A DNA stretch of 64,000 nt from Promerops cafer. Its lineage: Eukaryota > Chordata > Aves > Passeriformes > Nectariniidae. Shown here piece by piece: positions 1 through 12,100 of this stretch. The translations under genes and the position numbers were made by a program. The DNA lies in assembly GCA_013398275.1 (NCBI GenBank), contig VZSE01008388.1, positions 1,508,854 to 1,572,853 on the forward strand, in the 5' to 3' direction. The notes under the pieces were generated by a model, which had not been told where the DNA came from, made no database searches, and saw only the letters and a program-made list of their open reading frames with translations. Within the stretch, counting starts at the first letter, position 1, and each line of letters starts with the position of its first letter.

Positions 1-3000
1 TCCCTCAAATGCTCCAAACTCCAAGAACATTTCAACAGAAAGAGCATTTGAAGTAAACACTGTTCTGGTGCTCCTACAGAGGGTCAAAGCCCCTCTTCTG
101 CTGGCAAAGGCTTGTGTGTCCATGTCTGATGGATCTCCCTGCAGGGACACAAATGTCTAAGCTCAGGTATTTGTTGCAGTCTCCTCTTTGGCCTGGAGGA
201 CCCCTGACTTGCACAGCATTTCCAAACACAAAAAGGTTAAGGAGAAGGCCAAGTTGAACGGCTGGCATCCCTTCAACATACTTCTTAGCTAGAATTTTGC
301 TTACTTCTTGCAACAACAGGGTTCAGAGGGATGCACTCTTCCCTGTGGAACAAAGGGGGCACTGTGTACCAAGCTTTTGCTGTACAAAATCAGTTCAGTG
401 AAATTCCCATTTGGTGTTTGCCTGATCCTAGGCTGCTCTAAAGGCCTGCTGTCTCCACTACCTCCACTATTTTTTTGATCCAACAACTGTAACAATAAAA
501 GACGTCAACGAGTTGCCCATCTAACACAATTCACATCTGTTTCTGAACACCGTACCTGAGAGAGAGAGATAATTTTGCATCCACTCCAGGTCTTTTCTAG
601 TCATAACCTTGCAAAAAAAAATCAAATATTATTTAAAATATTATTTTCATATTCAAATATGATTTTAAAAGGAACTTTGAAAAGCACTTACCAAACAAAC
701 AAACAAAAGTTTCCCTTGCGACCTTCAGGTTGTATTAGCATTAAATTTTCTGCATAAAAACAGTGGAGAGGAAGAGAAATAATAATATTACTTACTATTC
801 ATGAGTTGTTCAGAGTACCCAAGGAGGTGTTGTTTTAAACTAAACAAAAAGAGATTTCTTTCATTCTACCTTCTCCTAAACCACTTCCTATAGGGTAGGA
901 ATGACTGCTTGATGTTCCTACTACTCAGGGAGCAGGGAGCTGCTCTGGTGGGTGCAAAGCCTGTGAATATATACTGGGTAGGATTTCTACAACATACAAG
1001 GGAGCTCATCATCAGCCAAGGTTACTTCTGGCTTAAGCAATCAGTTCAATGGACTTTAGTATTGTTATATAATTGTAACCAGAAGTCCTCTGGGAGTTTG
1101 AACCATGCTGTTGTGCTCTCACAAGTAATTTGTGAGGAATCTCTCCCCTTAGGAGTCTGCTTTAGTCAGTAATGTGGGACAGCTGTGAATTTTCTTTGGG
1201 CGAGAGGAACTCCCAGTGGCCAGAGCCCAGGCTGTGCTCTAATAATCTCCTATGATGTTATCTTACAGCTTCTCTTCAGAACAAGTAGACACCTCAAAAC
1301 CACTTTTAACTTTCTCATCAAGTTCATACTGTAGATTTGTAATTTTATTTCTTCATATGAAACACTGACCACAGCTGCTTTACTGCTCTTTCTGCAACTG
1401 CAGTTCCATTGACTCTGCATTTGCACTCTCCAGATGAGATCTTGATCCAGTCAATGAAAGCTTTGACACTGACTTCTGCTGGACCTAGGCTTCAACCAAT
1501 AGCCTCTGGCTGTTGTTAAACCTGTATTTTAACCTATTCCTGATTTCAGGTTTTTTTCACAGCACTACTCTTCCAACCACTCCATAATGCATCTAACAGC
1601 ATACCTGAGTTCCTGTTTCTCTTTAGATCAAGTAGATGATGTTTAGAAAATGGCTGCAGTATTCACCTTCCCTTAGCCAACTTCATACAGCTGTGGCCCA
1701 TAATTTCTAAGACAAATTATCTCAAGCTGAAAAGATGTGATTCTGGGTTAACAGGGCAAAAATAAAACTGTGGTCAAATGAAAAGGAAACTTCAGGTGGT
1801 TTTATATTTTAAAATTGATTAAGCATTTGCACACAGAGACCCACTGAAGTCCGAGAACTAGGCAGATTGGTCAGTATTGACCCTAAGAGCCCTCTCCCAA
1901 AACAATTATACCTTAGCTCATCCCTACTGGTAATGGTAGCTGTAAACCAAAAAATGCTTGAGGACACCTCGTGGTGGTTGTCGGGGAAAGGATATTTGGT
2001 TCAAAAGCACTACCACAGTCCCATCTTCATGTCTTGGGTGCTCAGAAGCTGGCAACAGCCCATCCCACAGCGATTCTACTGTGCCAGGTCAAGCTTTGCA
2101 ATGTGTTGTTATTAGTCTGAGGTGAACTGTATGAAATTCTGAGGCAGTCTAAACCAGGAGTTCACCACACCACCCACCCTCCTGCCCTCAATCCGTTTCC
2201 TTTCCAATGGAAAGTCAGAAGCATGGTAGGGAGGAGAAAGAAGAGAGGGCAGACAATTACACATGCAGGCTGCATTCTGACAAACAAGCAGCATGTGACT
2301 GCAGTGCACATCTGGGCCTCCGAGCTGGCAAACAGCCCCTGGCCTCACAGTTCAGGTGCACCTCTACGCCTCACAAGTTGCTTTAAGCAGGAGATTGCCC
2401 TGTGGCTGGCTAAGAAGCCCAAATAACTGACTATGAGAGACCCACACCATCTTTCATGGGCATACTGCTGTGCTGCTGCATTGACAAACTCACAGGGGGG
2501 ACTTGGCCATGTGGTTTCTCTTACCGTCATAAGGAAGCTTCCTTGGCTCAGATCTGCAGTGACCTCCAGACCTTGCTGGACAAGGTCACTCTGCTGCAGG
2601 AAATTCTGAGGGAGAGGCTGGTAGAAGCAAAGGCAAATGTAAGAGTTACTGCAGGAAAGCGAGCTGGTACTTACTACTGTGACAGCACTTGTAATCCCAT
2701 GCAGACTACAGGCCAGACTGGGAGGAGGGTTCGCTCTGCAAGGCGCCGAACAAAGCCAGGGTGACCTCCGCCCTTGCAGGTGTAAGCTGGGCTCAGGGAA
2801 TGGAAAGTCTCCGAAGCGGCAGCATTTACTTGCTCACTTTTTGGTTTTTGCTATGAATTGTTTAAAGATCAAAACACTGGAAAATAGGATGAAGCCAAGG
2901 AAGGTGGGGGTCTGAAAAGAATGTGGCTCAGGCCTACAAATTATGATTTTATAGAGTAGATCAGATTTTGGGAGTGATGCAGACAATGACAAATCAAGAC

Positions 3001-6000
3001 AAGAAAGAGAGATGTAGGAAATAAATTTTAGGGGATTAGGACTCTGGATCAGGTTATTAAGAAAAGCCTTCATGCATACCCATGACACCAAAGATTGCAT
3101 TCTCTCTTTATACGAAATAAAAGCCTCTATGCAGACAAGAAGGAAAAATTACTCCTACCAGATCTCTGTCAATAAAGAACTGTCAATAAAGGTTCAGTTT
3201 AAACAATTTCCCAATGCAGAGGACAAAATACTTTTTTACATGATGGTCTATTACTTCTTTGAGTGACAACTCTATCCTCTCAGTTGCAAATTATTACTTG
3301 GCTTTTCAATAACAACTATGTTTGAGGCACATTTAATATTTGGAATTTTTCACATATAATTTCCTTATGAATGGGAAATGTGTGTTTAAGATTACTTAAT
3401 GAATTAAATTAATAGAGACAAATTCTGCTCTTTGGAAATTTGATGTAAAGTATCTGCCCTAATATAGATTTACACTTGTAGTTAAATCAGAGTAAATGAG
3501 AACAAACTTTAGCCTCGTGATACTCAGCACAGTGGTAGGAATGTCACACAAGAAAGGGTTACTTTCTAACTGCTTGCAGGATTTAAGGAAGATAAATAAA
3601 TAATAATAAGCCTCTGTTTCTGAAAGGAGATATTCAGTCTACCCAAAGCACCATCCAAGTCATTAAAGGATTCCCAGGTGCCAGCATTTGGAAAGGGCAT
3701 TATCTATTCAAACAGTTTAGGCAGAGGTCTTTGCTGCTCTCTCTCCTGGGTCATCTCAGATTTCCTCAATCTCTGCCCAGAGCTGAGTTGAGGCAGGAAA
3801 GAAAAGCTGGAAATTTCAGAGGAGTAACATTTTCTCCTGAATTAGACAGAACATATTTTTCAGTCTTGCAGTAAAAACGAGGAAACCCCTCCCTTGTTAG
3901 TGCAGCTGCAAGGCTGCCTGGGTGAGGGCCACACACTGCACGTGGAAGAACAGACTCTGCAGCAGATGCTGTGCAAAGAACCCTCTTTTCCTCCCCTTTT
4001 TTGATATAATTTACCTGGCTCATCTCTATTACTGGGCATAGAAACCACATACAAATGTCGACACAGTGCAGCTGGGTTTTTAAAACAAAGTAATTCAGCA
4101 GCAGGTGGAAGAGTGAATCCACACAAAGGCAAAAGGCTTGCTAAGGAGATGGCTAAGCTTTGCTGGCAAGAGTTGGCGCCCCTAAGATGGGGATGCAAAC
4201 ACCTCTCTGGATGTTTGATGCTTGGAGGGCACAGTCAGTTATCTGAAGCTGCACACCCCACCTGAGCTGGTCTCTGGCACTTACACATTTTTAAAGGTTA
4301 AATGACTTAAGCAGGTGCTCTAGACTGAGTAGAAATTTCATACTGGGAGGTATTTTCCGAGGGGAAAAAAACCCTGTTGAAAATGGCAATCACTATAGAA
4401 AGTGACACTGAGAAAAGGCCAGTGGTCTCTGACTATCTGGCAAAGAGAGACATGCAGATGTCTCCAACAGGAATAAGCTCTGCCTAGTTAAAAACCAAGC
4501 TTACTACAAGAAGAATATTTTCTGGAAACCTTATCTTTAATTAATGAGATCTGCCCCGTCAATTGTTCTGATCCCAGAGCTCCCCTGTGTGTACTTCCTT
4601 ACTTCTGCTCTAGGCTCTCAGGTGCCAGGCCAGAAACACCCATCCCATCATCAGCTTGCCATACGCATCAGGCATCACCCCAGTCTTTGTTCCTTTTTTG
4701 CTTAAACATTTTAGAGAGATTCTGCCTGGAGCCACCTGAAAGCTTCAGACTTGTTGAGCTCACTTCCAAGGACAAATTGATTAAACCTTGTTACACCAAG
4801 AGTGTGATTACTGCTGGCTGCTGATTCATTCCACTCTGTGATGTGTAGTCTTGGTCACAGCTCTGAAAAGCCTAAATCAGTCAGGCCCCTGCATTATAAG
4901 GAATGCCCTTCTACCATTTTGCTGTAGCAACTGCAGCTTGTAGAGATGAGTGTCAGTCCTAAAAACTGAACTTACAAAGACCAGGGACTGTCATCAGCAA
5001 GTTGCTTCCAGGGAATTGCAAAACAATTTAGCAACCTTTCATGAACTGCCCATCCTTGTAGGATGTCTGAAAAACCCTGTATTAGTTATTTGTGAATATA
5101 TTAAATCCTAGACACTTAAGACACTAAAATGATGGGCTGGATAACACCCACACCAATGTGGATAACATCTATATCAATGCATTAAATCCTCCTGAAGCCT
5201 AACCACAGTCAGAACTACACTGACATAGCAATTTCTCCCTGTGCTGTTTTGTCTTTCCCAGGATTCCTCAACAGCACTTTCCTCCTCAGGCTGTCAGCAG
5301 TCCAACTGGCAGCATGGTGTGTGCAAGTCACAGTGCTCCATCTCACCCCTCTGCGTACCTGAGAAACAACCAAGACAGACATGTGTGTTCAGCTGTCAGC
5401 TAGAAGTATCACAGCAACTCGAGTGATGCCTGGACAGGATGATGTAATCAGCACATTGGTATTTCTTACCCCAGTAAACTCTACCTGCCCCCTGTGCCAA
5501 GAGCAGTCAGTATGATAGATGCTATTAGGGGAGTGATGAAAAGCATGAAACAAACCTTAAAAACATAGAAAATTTCATGTCACAAAATGACAAAGCTCTT
5601 TGGCTCTTGTGCTTGTCTTTTCCTGAGTAAGGCAGGATAACCACTTCTTTTGGGCATACTGCCTGCCCAGGATTATGCCAAAGAGAATCTCCAGGGAAGG
5701 CTTGTGACAGTCATCCTGCAGATTTTCTCTGTATCTCAGCACAGCTGTTCCCATCCTGACCTACTAGCCCAATTTCTTGCTGAGTTGTTACCAAGAGTGC
5801 TACTGCAGGCATTCCAGAAGAGGAGGAGTCCAGCTCATGGCACACACTGCACTTTCACCCCTTCCTCTCTGTGTCTCCCCATGACTGCACACAGCTAGCT
5901 CAGGTCCCACTAATGGAGAAAACAGCTTGTCCTGGACAAGCCAAAAGGCCCTCATCCTTTTCCTTTGAACAGTGTGCAGTCAAGGTATTTCCAGCGTTTT

Positions 6001-8179
6001 TCCATGTTTAGTACAATCTCCAAGACAGAGGAAAGTGTCTGTACTATATCAGGTAGGGACACTCCTGATCCCTTCTGTTGCTGTTAAACCGTCACTTGGC
6101 TCTAGTTCCTTACTCTTTATGCTCAGCATAGCTCAAGGCTTCACTTTGCAGTTCTGGAAGTTTGTTCAGCTGTTTGTCATCCACAGTCTCCTCCCCTTCT
6201 GACAAGCAGCCATCTATCTTTCCTTCCTTATTGAGAAAAACCCTGTACTTTCCTCCCTTGCTTACTATCTTTTACTATCCTTAGCAGTAACGACTTACAA
6301 GCAGAAAAATGATTCAAAGCTGCAATGTTGATGAAGTCAGAGACAGTCTGAACTTTTGAGATGATTTGAAGGAAAATTAGATTTTATATTCAACACACCT
6401 GGGAGAGATAACCCTTATCCATTTTTTGCTGCATCATAACCAACTGCAGATTTGTCCCCACCACACAAAAAAGTGGGTGATGGTTAGCACTATAACTTGT
6501 GATCAGTGTCAGCCCAATGGATGCCCAGGACATTGCAATAGTTGTTCTGCAAGAGTATTTTGAGGACAGCTTTATTAATTTGTACCAGCAGAAACGGAAG
6601 TGACATAGCTACTTTTCTTTCTTTGGAGATGAGGTATACTAAAGAACATGTAGGAAGATGAGTTCACTTCATCACTAAAAGTGTTTTGAAATGTTTTATG
6701 AAGGCGTGCAAGCATCCAGGAGCCACTGTGCACACAGCACAGCAACTCACATGTATTTCAAGATGCTCAGTTCTGTAAGCTTCACTACCTTGTCTGAGAT
6801 GAGTGGAAGGGAGCCTGAGACACTTTTCTCCCCCAAAAGGATGCCAGGTCCAAAGGGTGGAGCTGGGAGAAGCGGAAGCTGTTTGGCACACAGGTATGTG
6901 CATGTTCTGTGCAAAGGCAGGAGAACTCAGTCCTCTGATAGGAGCTGCTGGACTGTGGACCTTCCCTTGCTGAAGCAGGTGTCTCAGAAATGCCACCTAG
7001 CCAGCTGCCAGCTGAATGATGCCTGGTGCCTCTCTTCCCTCTTGTCTGCCCACTGCTGAGCAGCTCCTTGTTCGAGCCTGGGATGGCAAGGAATGGGAGA
7101 AACTGCTTTCCAACTGTTTAATAACAGTGATGGTAACCTTTGACCTTACTGAATAGCAGTGCTTTTGACCTTTCATTTGTTAAATAATGCAACCACTTAC
7201 TTCCCGATCCTTATCAGTGTTTAGTAATTGGGGTCAAGACAAAGGGGAGCAGAGTTACCCACCAGACTTTACTGAACCAGAAAGAATTTCCTTAAGCTAT
7301 AGATATTATTTTTGATAATCTTCAGTCAGGGCAGGCAAAGTCTAGAGACTAGGTGGCTTAGAAGATCCATAACAGGCTAAAGAGCCTCTCAGCTGTTAGC
7401 ATCTGGTTTGAATCCAGCTGTGGTTGACAGTGGCAGAAATTCATTATGATCTTGGGTTGCCTCTCTGACTCATGTGAAATGAGTTTGGCTTGCAGTTCTG
7501 CTGTTTGCTGGACAATCGTAGCCCTAACGTAAAATACTAACACACACTTCTAGAGAAATCAGTGATTAAATGAGTCTACAAAGCCTGAAAATTCCTATTC
7601 CATTGAGCAAATCAGGCACAGGTAGTGGCAGCGTGAGCAAAAAGTCTGCGGTCATTCCTGTTTGTTCTGCCTGATTCGTGTCAAAGAGAAGCTGGTTAAT
7701 CGTCAGGAATCTGAGTTGCCTTTTGTACATGGTAAGTAAAGCTAATGGGTCAGCTTGTGTGCTGTACAGCCCATTAAACATCTCACTTGACAAAAAATCA
7801 GGTGACAACTGTTACAGGCAGTAGTCCCAGGATCAGTGTTTTCCTTAGAAGTGAACAGGAAACGGATGAAAATAAAAGAATTTATGACTTTACAATGGAT
7901 TTAAATGTAAGTGCATGCACATATTTATTTATATAATGCACATATATAAAAGCTTAAATTTCCTGAAGACGTCAAACAGAAATTCTATTTGTCTAAGCAG
8001 CTGCACAATCGCATTACTTATTTATTGTATTTTCTGTTAAGCCAGACGGGAAGATTTTTAGGGCAGGAGCTGTTTCCTGGATGTCTGTGATTCAGCAAAA
8101 TGAGCTGCCAAAGAGCAATCCAAATGCTGTAATTTATAAATAAGCCATTTATTTATAGAGGTTCATGAGCTAAATAAGA
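1..8179. other. Intergenic DNA upstream of RSPH9, no recognised gene
   Basis: Reading both strands I find no exon chain that I recognise. Open frames here are short (about 120 codons at most), lack family motifs and look like chance. The stretch is ordinary AT-rich unique sequence with no young CR1 that I can identify. In human the gene before RSPH9 is MAD2L1BP, but I see none of its coding sequence. A possible single exon near 2,551-2,638 is listed separately. Confidence 0.6.
2551..2638 (+). other. Possible orphan coding exon (weak)
   Basis: An open stretch reads ICSDLQTLLDKVTLL and continues as a heptad-like, Leu/Glu/Lys-rich helix. It is bounded by an acceptor-like CTTGGCTCAG and followed by a donor-like GTAAGAG at 2,639. 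The helical composition suggests a short coiled coil. No flanking exon could be linked to it and I do not recognise the protein, so it may be chance. No function is proposed. Confidence 0.2.
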
Positions 8180-8625
8180 TCACAGAATCATGGAATGTTA
8201 AGGGATTGGAATGGACCTTGAAGACCATCTATTTCCAACACCCCCTGCTATGGGCAGGGACACCTCCCACTAGACCAGGTTGCTCAAGGCCTTACCCAAC
8301 CTTACCCAACACTGCCAGGGTTGGGGCTTCCACAGCTTCCCTGGGCAATCTGTTCCAGTGCCTCACCACGCTCACAGTAAAGAATTTCTTCCTAATATCT
8401 AACCTAAATTCCCTCTCTTTCAGTTTGTACCCATCACTCCTTGTCCTATCGCTATGATTCCAGATGAAGTGTCCCTCTCTGGCTTCCCTGTCAGTAGTGA
8501 AAGGTTGCTATGAAGTCTCCACAAAACCTTCTCCAAGTTGAAGAGTCACAACTTTCTCAGCCTGTCTTCATCGGGGAGGTGCTTCAGTCCTCTTATCAAT
8601 TTCACGGCCCCCCTCAGGATCTCCA
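8180..8625 (-). mobile_element. CR1 LINE 3' fragment
   Basis: The + strand opens with CACAGAATCATGGAATG, the reverse complement of the CR1 3' terminal repeat. It continues through typical antisense CR1 text, such as 'cacctcccactagaccagg', 'ctgttccagtgcctcacca' and 'aagaatttcttcctaatat'. The element is therefore a 5'-truncated copy on the - strand with no useful open frame. It ends about 370 bp before the RSPH9 start codon and abuts the promoter CpG island. Confidence 0.92.
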
Positions 8626-8965
8626 AGAGTGACATTGTAAGCAGTGAGGGTCAGAAGGGGTGTTTTTTCCCCTGTTGTCCATATAAGAAATAAGGAAAAT
8701 GGAGCCCTTTGTGGCATGCCGGTGAAGGTGCACTGCAATTGTATGCCCGCCTGCGTTTTGGACTTGGCTTTGGATTTAGGCCTCTTGAAACTGAGGAACA
8801 CGGGACAGGCAGACACCCATAACCGCATCCTTATGGGGCTGCTGCTCCTCAGCGCCTCTGTGTCCCGGGCGGGGTGAGCTGGGCACGGCACCGCCGGCGC
8901 CGCCCGCCTCGTGTCCCTCGCTGCTGCGGCGGAAGCGCGGGGTGCCCCCGGGCGGGCGGGCCGCG

Positions 8966-8978
8966 GTCTCCCGGCAAC
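8966..8978 (+). promoter_or_regulatory. Near-consensus RFX X-box motif
   Basis: The sequence GTCTCC-C-GGCAAC fits the X-box GTNRCC(N0-3)RGYAAC with one mismatch (T for R in the left half) and a perfect right half-site. It lies 16 bp before the proposed ATG. RFX2/RFX3, often with FOXJ1, drive motile-cilia genes through such sites, which fits RSPH9. Binding is inferred, not shown. Confidence 0.6.
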
Positions 8979-8994
8979 GGGGACGCGGAGCGCG

Positions 8995-9148
8995 ATGGAG
9001 GCGCTGTCGCTGCCCGCGGNCTGGTGCAGCGCGACTACCGCTTCGAGCGGGTCTGGTTCTGGGGCTGCATCCAGGGCGTGCGCGGCGCCTACTACATCGC
9101 CGAGGGGCTGGGCCCCGACCGCGCCGCGCCCCGCAGCCGCCTGTACAG
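8995..9148 (+). CDS. RSPH9: RSPH9 exon 1 (contains assembly gap)
   Basis: It starts at ATG 8995 (MEALSLPA), meets an N at 9020, and resumes at 9021 in a different frame as LVQRDYRFERV and on to RLY. It ends in phase 2 at CTG TAC AG before donor GTGCGG. The two halves are out of frame, so bases are missing at the N; any automated model will truncate or misplace the start here. Confidence 0.88.
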
Positions 9149-12100
9149 GTGCGGGGGCCGCCCCGGGAAGCAGGGACCGGCCGGGCCGGTCTGGGGCTGT
9201 GCGAGTCGGGGGTGCTGTCCGGCTCTCGGGAGGGAGCCTCGCTGCGCCCTCAGGGGCCCGGCGAAGTTGCTTCGAGCTCTGTCCTTTAATGGGCCCGGCC
9301 CTGAGTCGTGCTTGTCGTTGGCAGCTTGAACTGCTTGGACTGGAGCCTCCTGACGCCAGCCCCCGAGGAGATGCTTGCACTGGCTGAGCAGGTGAAGGGC
9401 CGCTTCCAGGGGGATCCTTCTTTTGAGTACAGCTTGGCTGAGATAAACGCAGAAGCTGCTGCAAGACTGGTTGAAAGTGGTAAGGAGGTAAATTCAGCAA
9501 AATGTTTGTGAACTCTGCTACATATGTGCCCCTCACACTGGACAGGTGGTGGCTTCTCCTCACTTGTAATGAGTAGCATGAGTGTGTGGTCAGGCAAATA
9601 ATACACAATTTCCTCTTGGTTAGATAACCATGCTTATAATACCAAGGTTGTAGTTTCAATCACTGTTGGGCTGTTCACTTAAGAGTTGGATTTGATGATC
9701 CTTATGGGTCCCTTCCAATTCAGAATATTCTGTACCTCTGTCTGTAATCCCCTGCTGTCATTGTGTACCAACAGCTTCTTGATGGAACTCTTACTTCAGT
9801 TTTTGCTGGAGTTCAACCGGCCTTAGAAATAGTAAATATCCCTTATGCTTTATTATGCACAACTGGTACAGATCCTCACTGTGGTTTCCAAAGCTTTAAT
9901 AGCAACTGCAGGCAGCATTCTTTATAAATGAATAGACAAGTCATAAATAGGTGAATTGAGAGGGAGAAAAGAACAGATGAAGGGATGGATAGTTAGACCT
10001 CTGGTGAGTCTAAACTGTCTGCTCCTAACCATGTTTTCTGTCCTATCTGATGAGACAAATGTCTTTTAAGCTCCTCTTAGTGCCATTGGACTCCAAGATG
10101 ATAAGTCCATTTTGTCACCTCAAGTTTATTTTCAGAAATGAAAACAAGGAAAGCCCTGCCTTTAAAATTTCCCTATTTTTCTTTGAAGCCTGTGATCAAG
10201 GAGGAGGCCCGCCTCATAGCTACGATAGAACAGATAGACAGAGCAGTTGGTATCGTCCCCCGGGGGGCATTTGTGAAGACTCCTCTTGGGTCTGTGCATG
10301 AAAACAGACACTTTGAAGGTAAATTCTGATTGTCTTTATCAGGATCACTGTACTTTGATCATAAAGGCTGTAAATTAAGATGACTTTCTCTAACTGATGT
10401 TTTGATTTCAGTTGTTTCCCCCCCCCCCCCCCCTTCAATAAGATGAACAGGGAGGAGAGAATCCAGTGCCACTAATGTTCAGGTATATGATTCAACTCTG
10501 GAAGGTGGGAAACGAGTCATTAAACTGAGTCATTTGTCTGTATAAACTGTAGTTTATGGCAGCATTTAGCAATCGTAGAAGTAGTGAATTGTCCATTTAG
10601 ATATAGGATAGGATGAAATGGGCACAGAAAGTTGTCCTCAAGTCAGTACCCTATGGTTATCTGGGACTGCAGTCAGTATGGTCTGCAATGCACAGCATCG
10701 GGAAGGGCTGACACCTGTTTCTGGCAAGCCTTCTGTGGAGTCTATTGGAGAAAGATTATGATTCTGTCCTAGGCTGTGGGCATTGGAGAAACAATGTTAT
10801 ACTCAATAGTATAATGAATGTTACCCTAGTTCATTCATGTGTGTATTAATGTTCACCAATGGCTGTTTGCAGGTCTGTCTTTGGCGGAGGCAAAAAAGTT
10901 AAGTTCCTATTTCCATTTCACTGAGCCTGTTAACCTGAAGAATAAAACCCTGCTGGAAAAGGCTGACCTGGACCCATCCACTGACTTTCTAGATTCTCTG
11001 GAGCATGATATCCCACGAGGTAAAAGTAGCAAAATCAACAGATGCAATGAAAGGGAAGGCAATAGGGGAGTTTGAGTAGCCTTGGAAACACTGTGGGGAC
11101 CAGTGTGGTTTACTGTAGAGGTGGTATAAGAAGCTTCTGTGAATCTGTAAAGGAACTTTATCCTGTACTAAATATTGTAGTTACTTCCTGTTTTAAGGAA
11201 TTCTTAATTCTCAAACGGAAAAGATGTACCAGTGCTGTCACATCCTCTCAACAGGTCTGACCACACTCTGCCTCAGTGCCATATTCCCTCCTGACTTCTA
11301 TAAAGCCTGTGACAACTGGTGACAGTATTGGGAGAGATAACTCCACCAGTGATAAAGAGAATTTATGTGGTTTGAAGTATTTCACACCTCTTGTTCCACC
11401 CAGTATTTCTCTTCGGTATCTAAATGGGCTCTCATTAACACCGAGCTGATATCTCAGAGTCTGAATTCAAATGTTCCTTTGATAAACTGTGTTGGAATAG
11501 TCTGTACTGTGGTGGGATTATACACCATGAAAGGAAAAATAAATACAGGCATACTGGATTGTATCTTCAGTTTACATCTCCTCTGTTCTGCTGGACAACT
11601 GCAAATATATTTAAAGTCTCTTCCAGGGATCCCTCTGGCGGGATATTTCTCTGAAGAAATGGGAGTGGCTTGTTATTTGTTTCCATCTGTTTTTTGCTGA
11701 TTTGCTGCAATTTTTTGGATTCGACCAAGTATTTTCATGTCCTTTGTCTAGGGAGAGTCTAGGGAAACAATTCAAACTTAGATTTGTTATTTTACTCCTG
11801 TCCAGGAGTAGTAGGATAAGATACTAGGTGACCTGTGCCAGATGGAATTGAGTGGATGGACAGTGAATTGCCAGTGTTGTAAATAGCTTTTCAGATTCTC
11901 TCTCCCTCCCTTCCTCTCTCTTCTTACCCCCTCCTCCCAATCGTCCCTTTGGCAAAAAAAGAAGTGAGAATGTGAGCTCCTGCCTAAATTCTGAACATTT
12001 TTGACAGAGCATAAACCGCTAAAATCTAAACCACTCTTCAACTTACTGGGAGTGTCCTTATGCAGTTGTTTTCCAGAGGTGTAGTCTGGAGAGACTGCAC

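Larger units (their letters stand above)
8870..9290. promoter_or_regulatory. CpG-island promoter of RSPH9
   Basis: GC content and CpG density rise sharply over this interval compared with the AT-rich flanks. The interval covers the 5' end, exon 1 and intron 1 of RSPH9, as is usual for a vertebrate CpG-island promoter. No TATA box is visible in it. The transcription start is not determinable from sequence alone and is probably between about 8,880 and 8,985. Confidence 0.75.

Noticed and set aside
3160..3195. Repeated CTGTCAATAAAG containing AATAAA
   Set aside because: Looks like a poly(A) signal, but no gene ends here on either strand.
8568..9659. 363-codon open frame on the - strand
   Set aside because: It runs antisense through RSPH9 exons 1-2, the CpG island, the N gap and the CR1 end. 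GC-rich DNA gives long antisense frames by chance, and the protein is low-complexity Ala/Pro/Arg.
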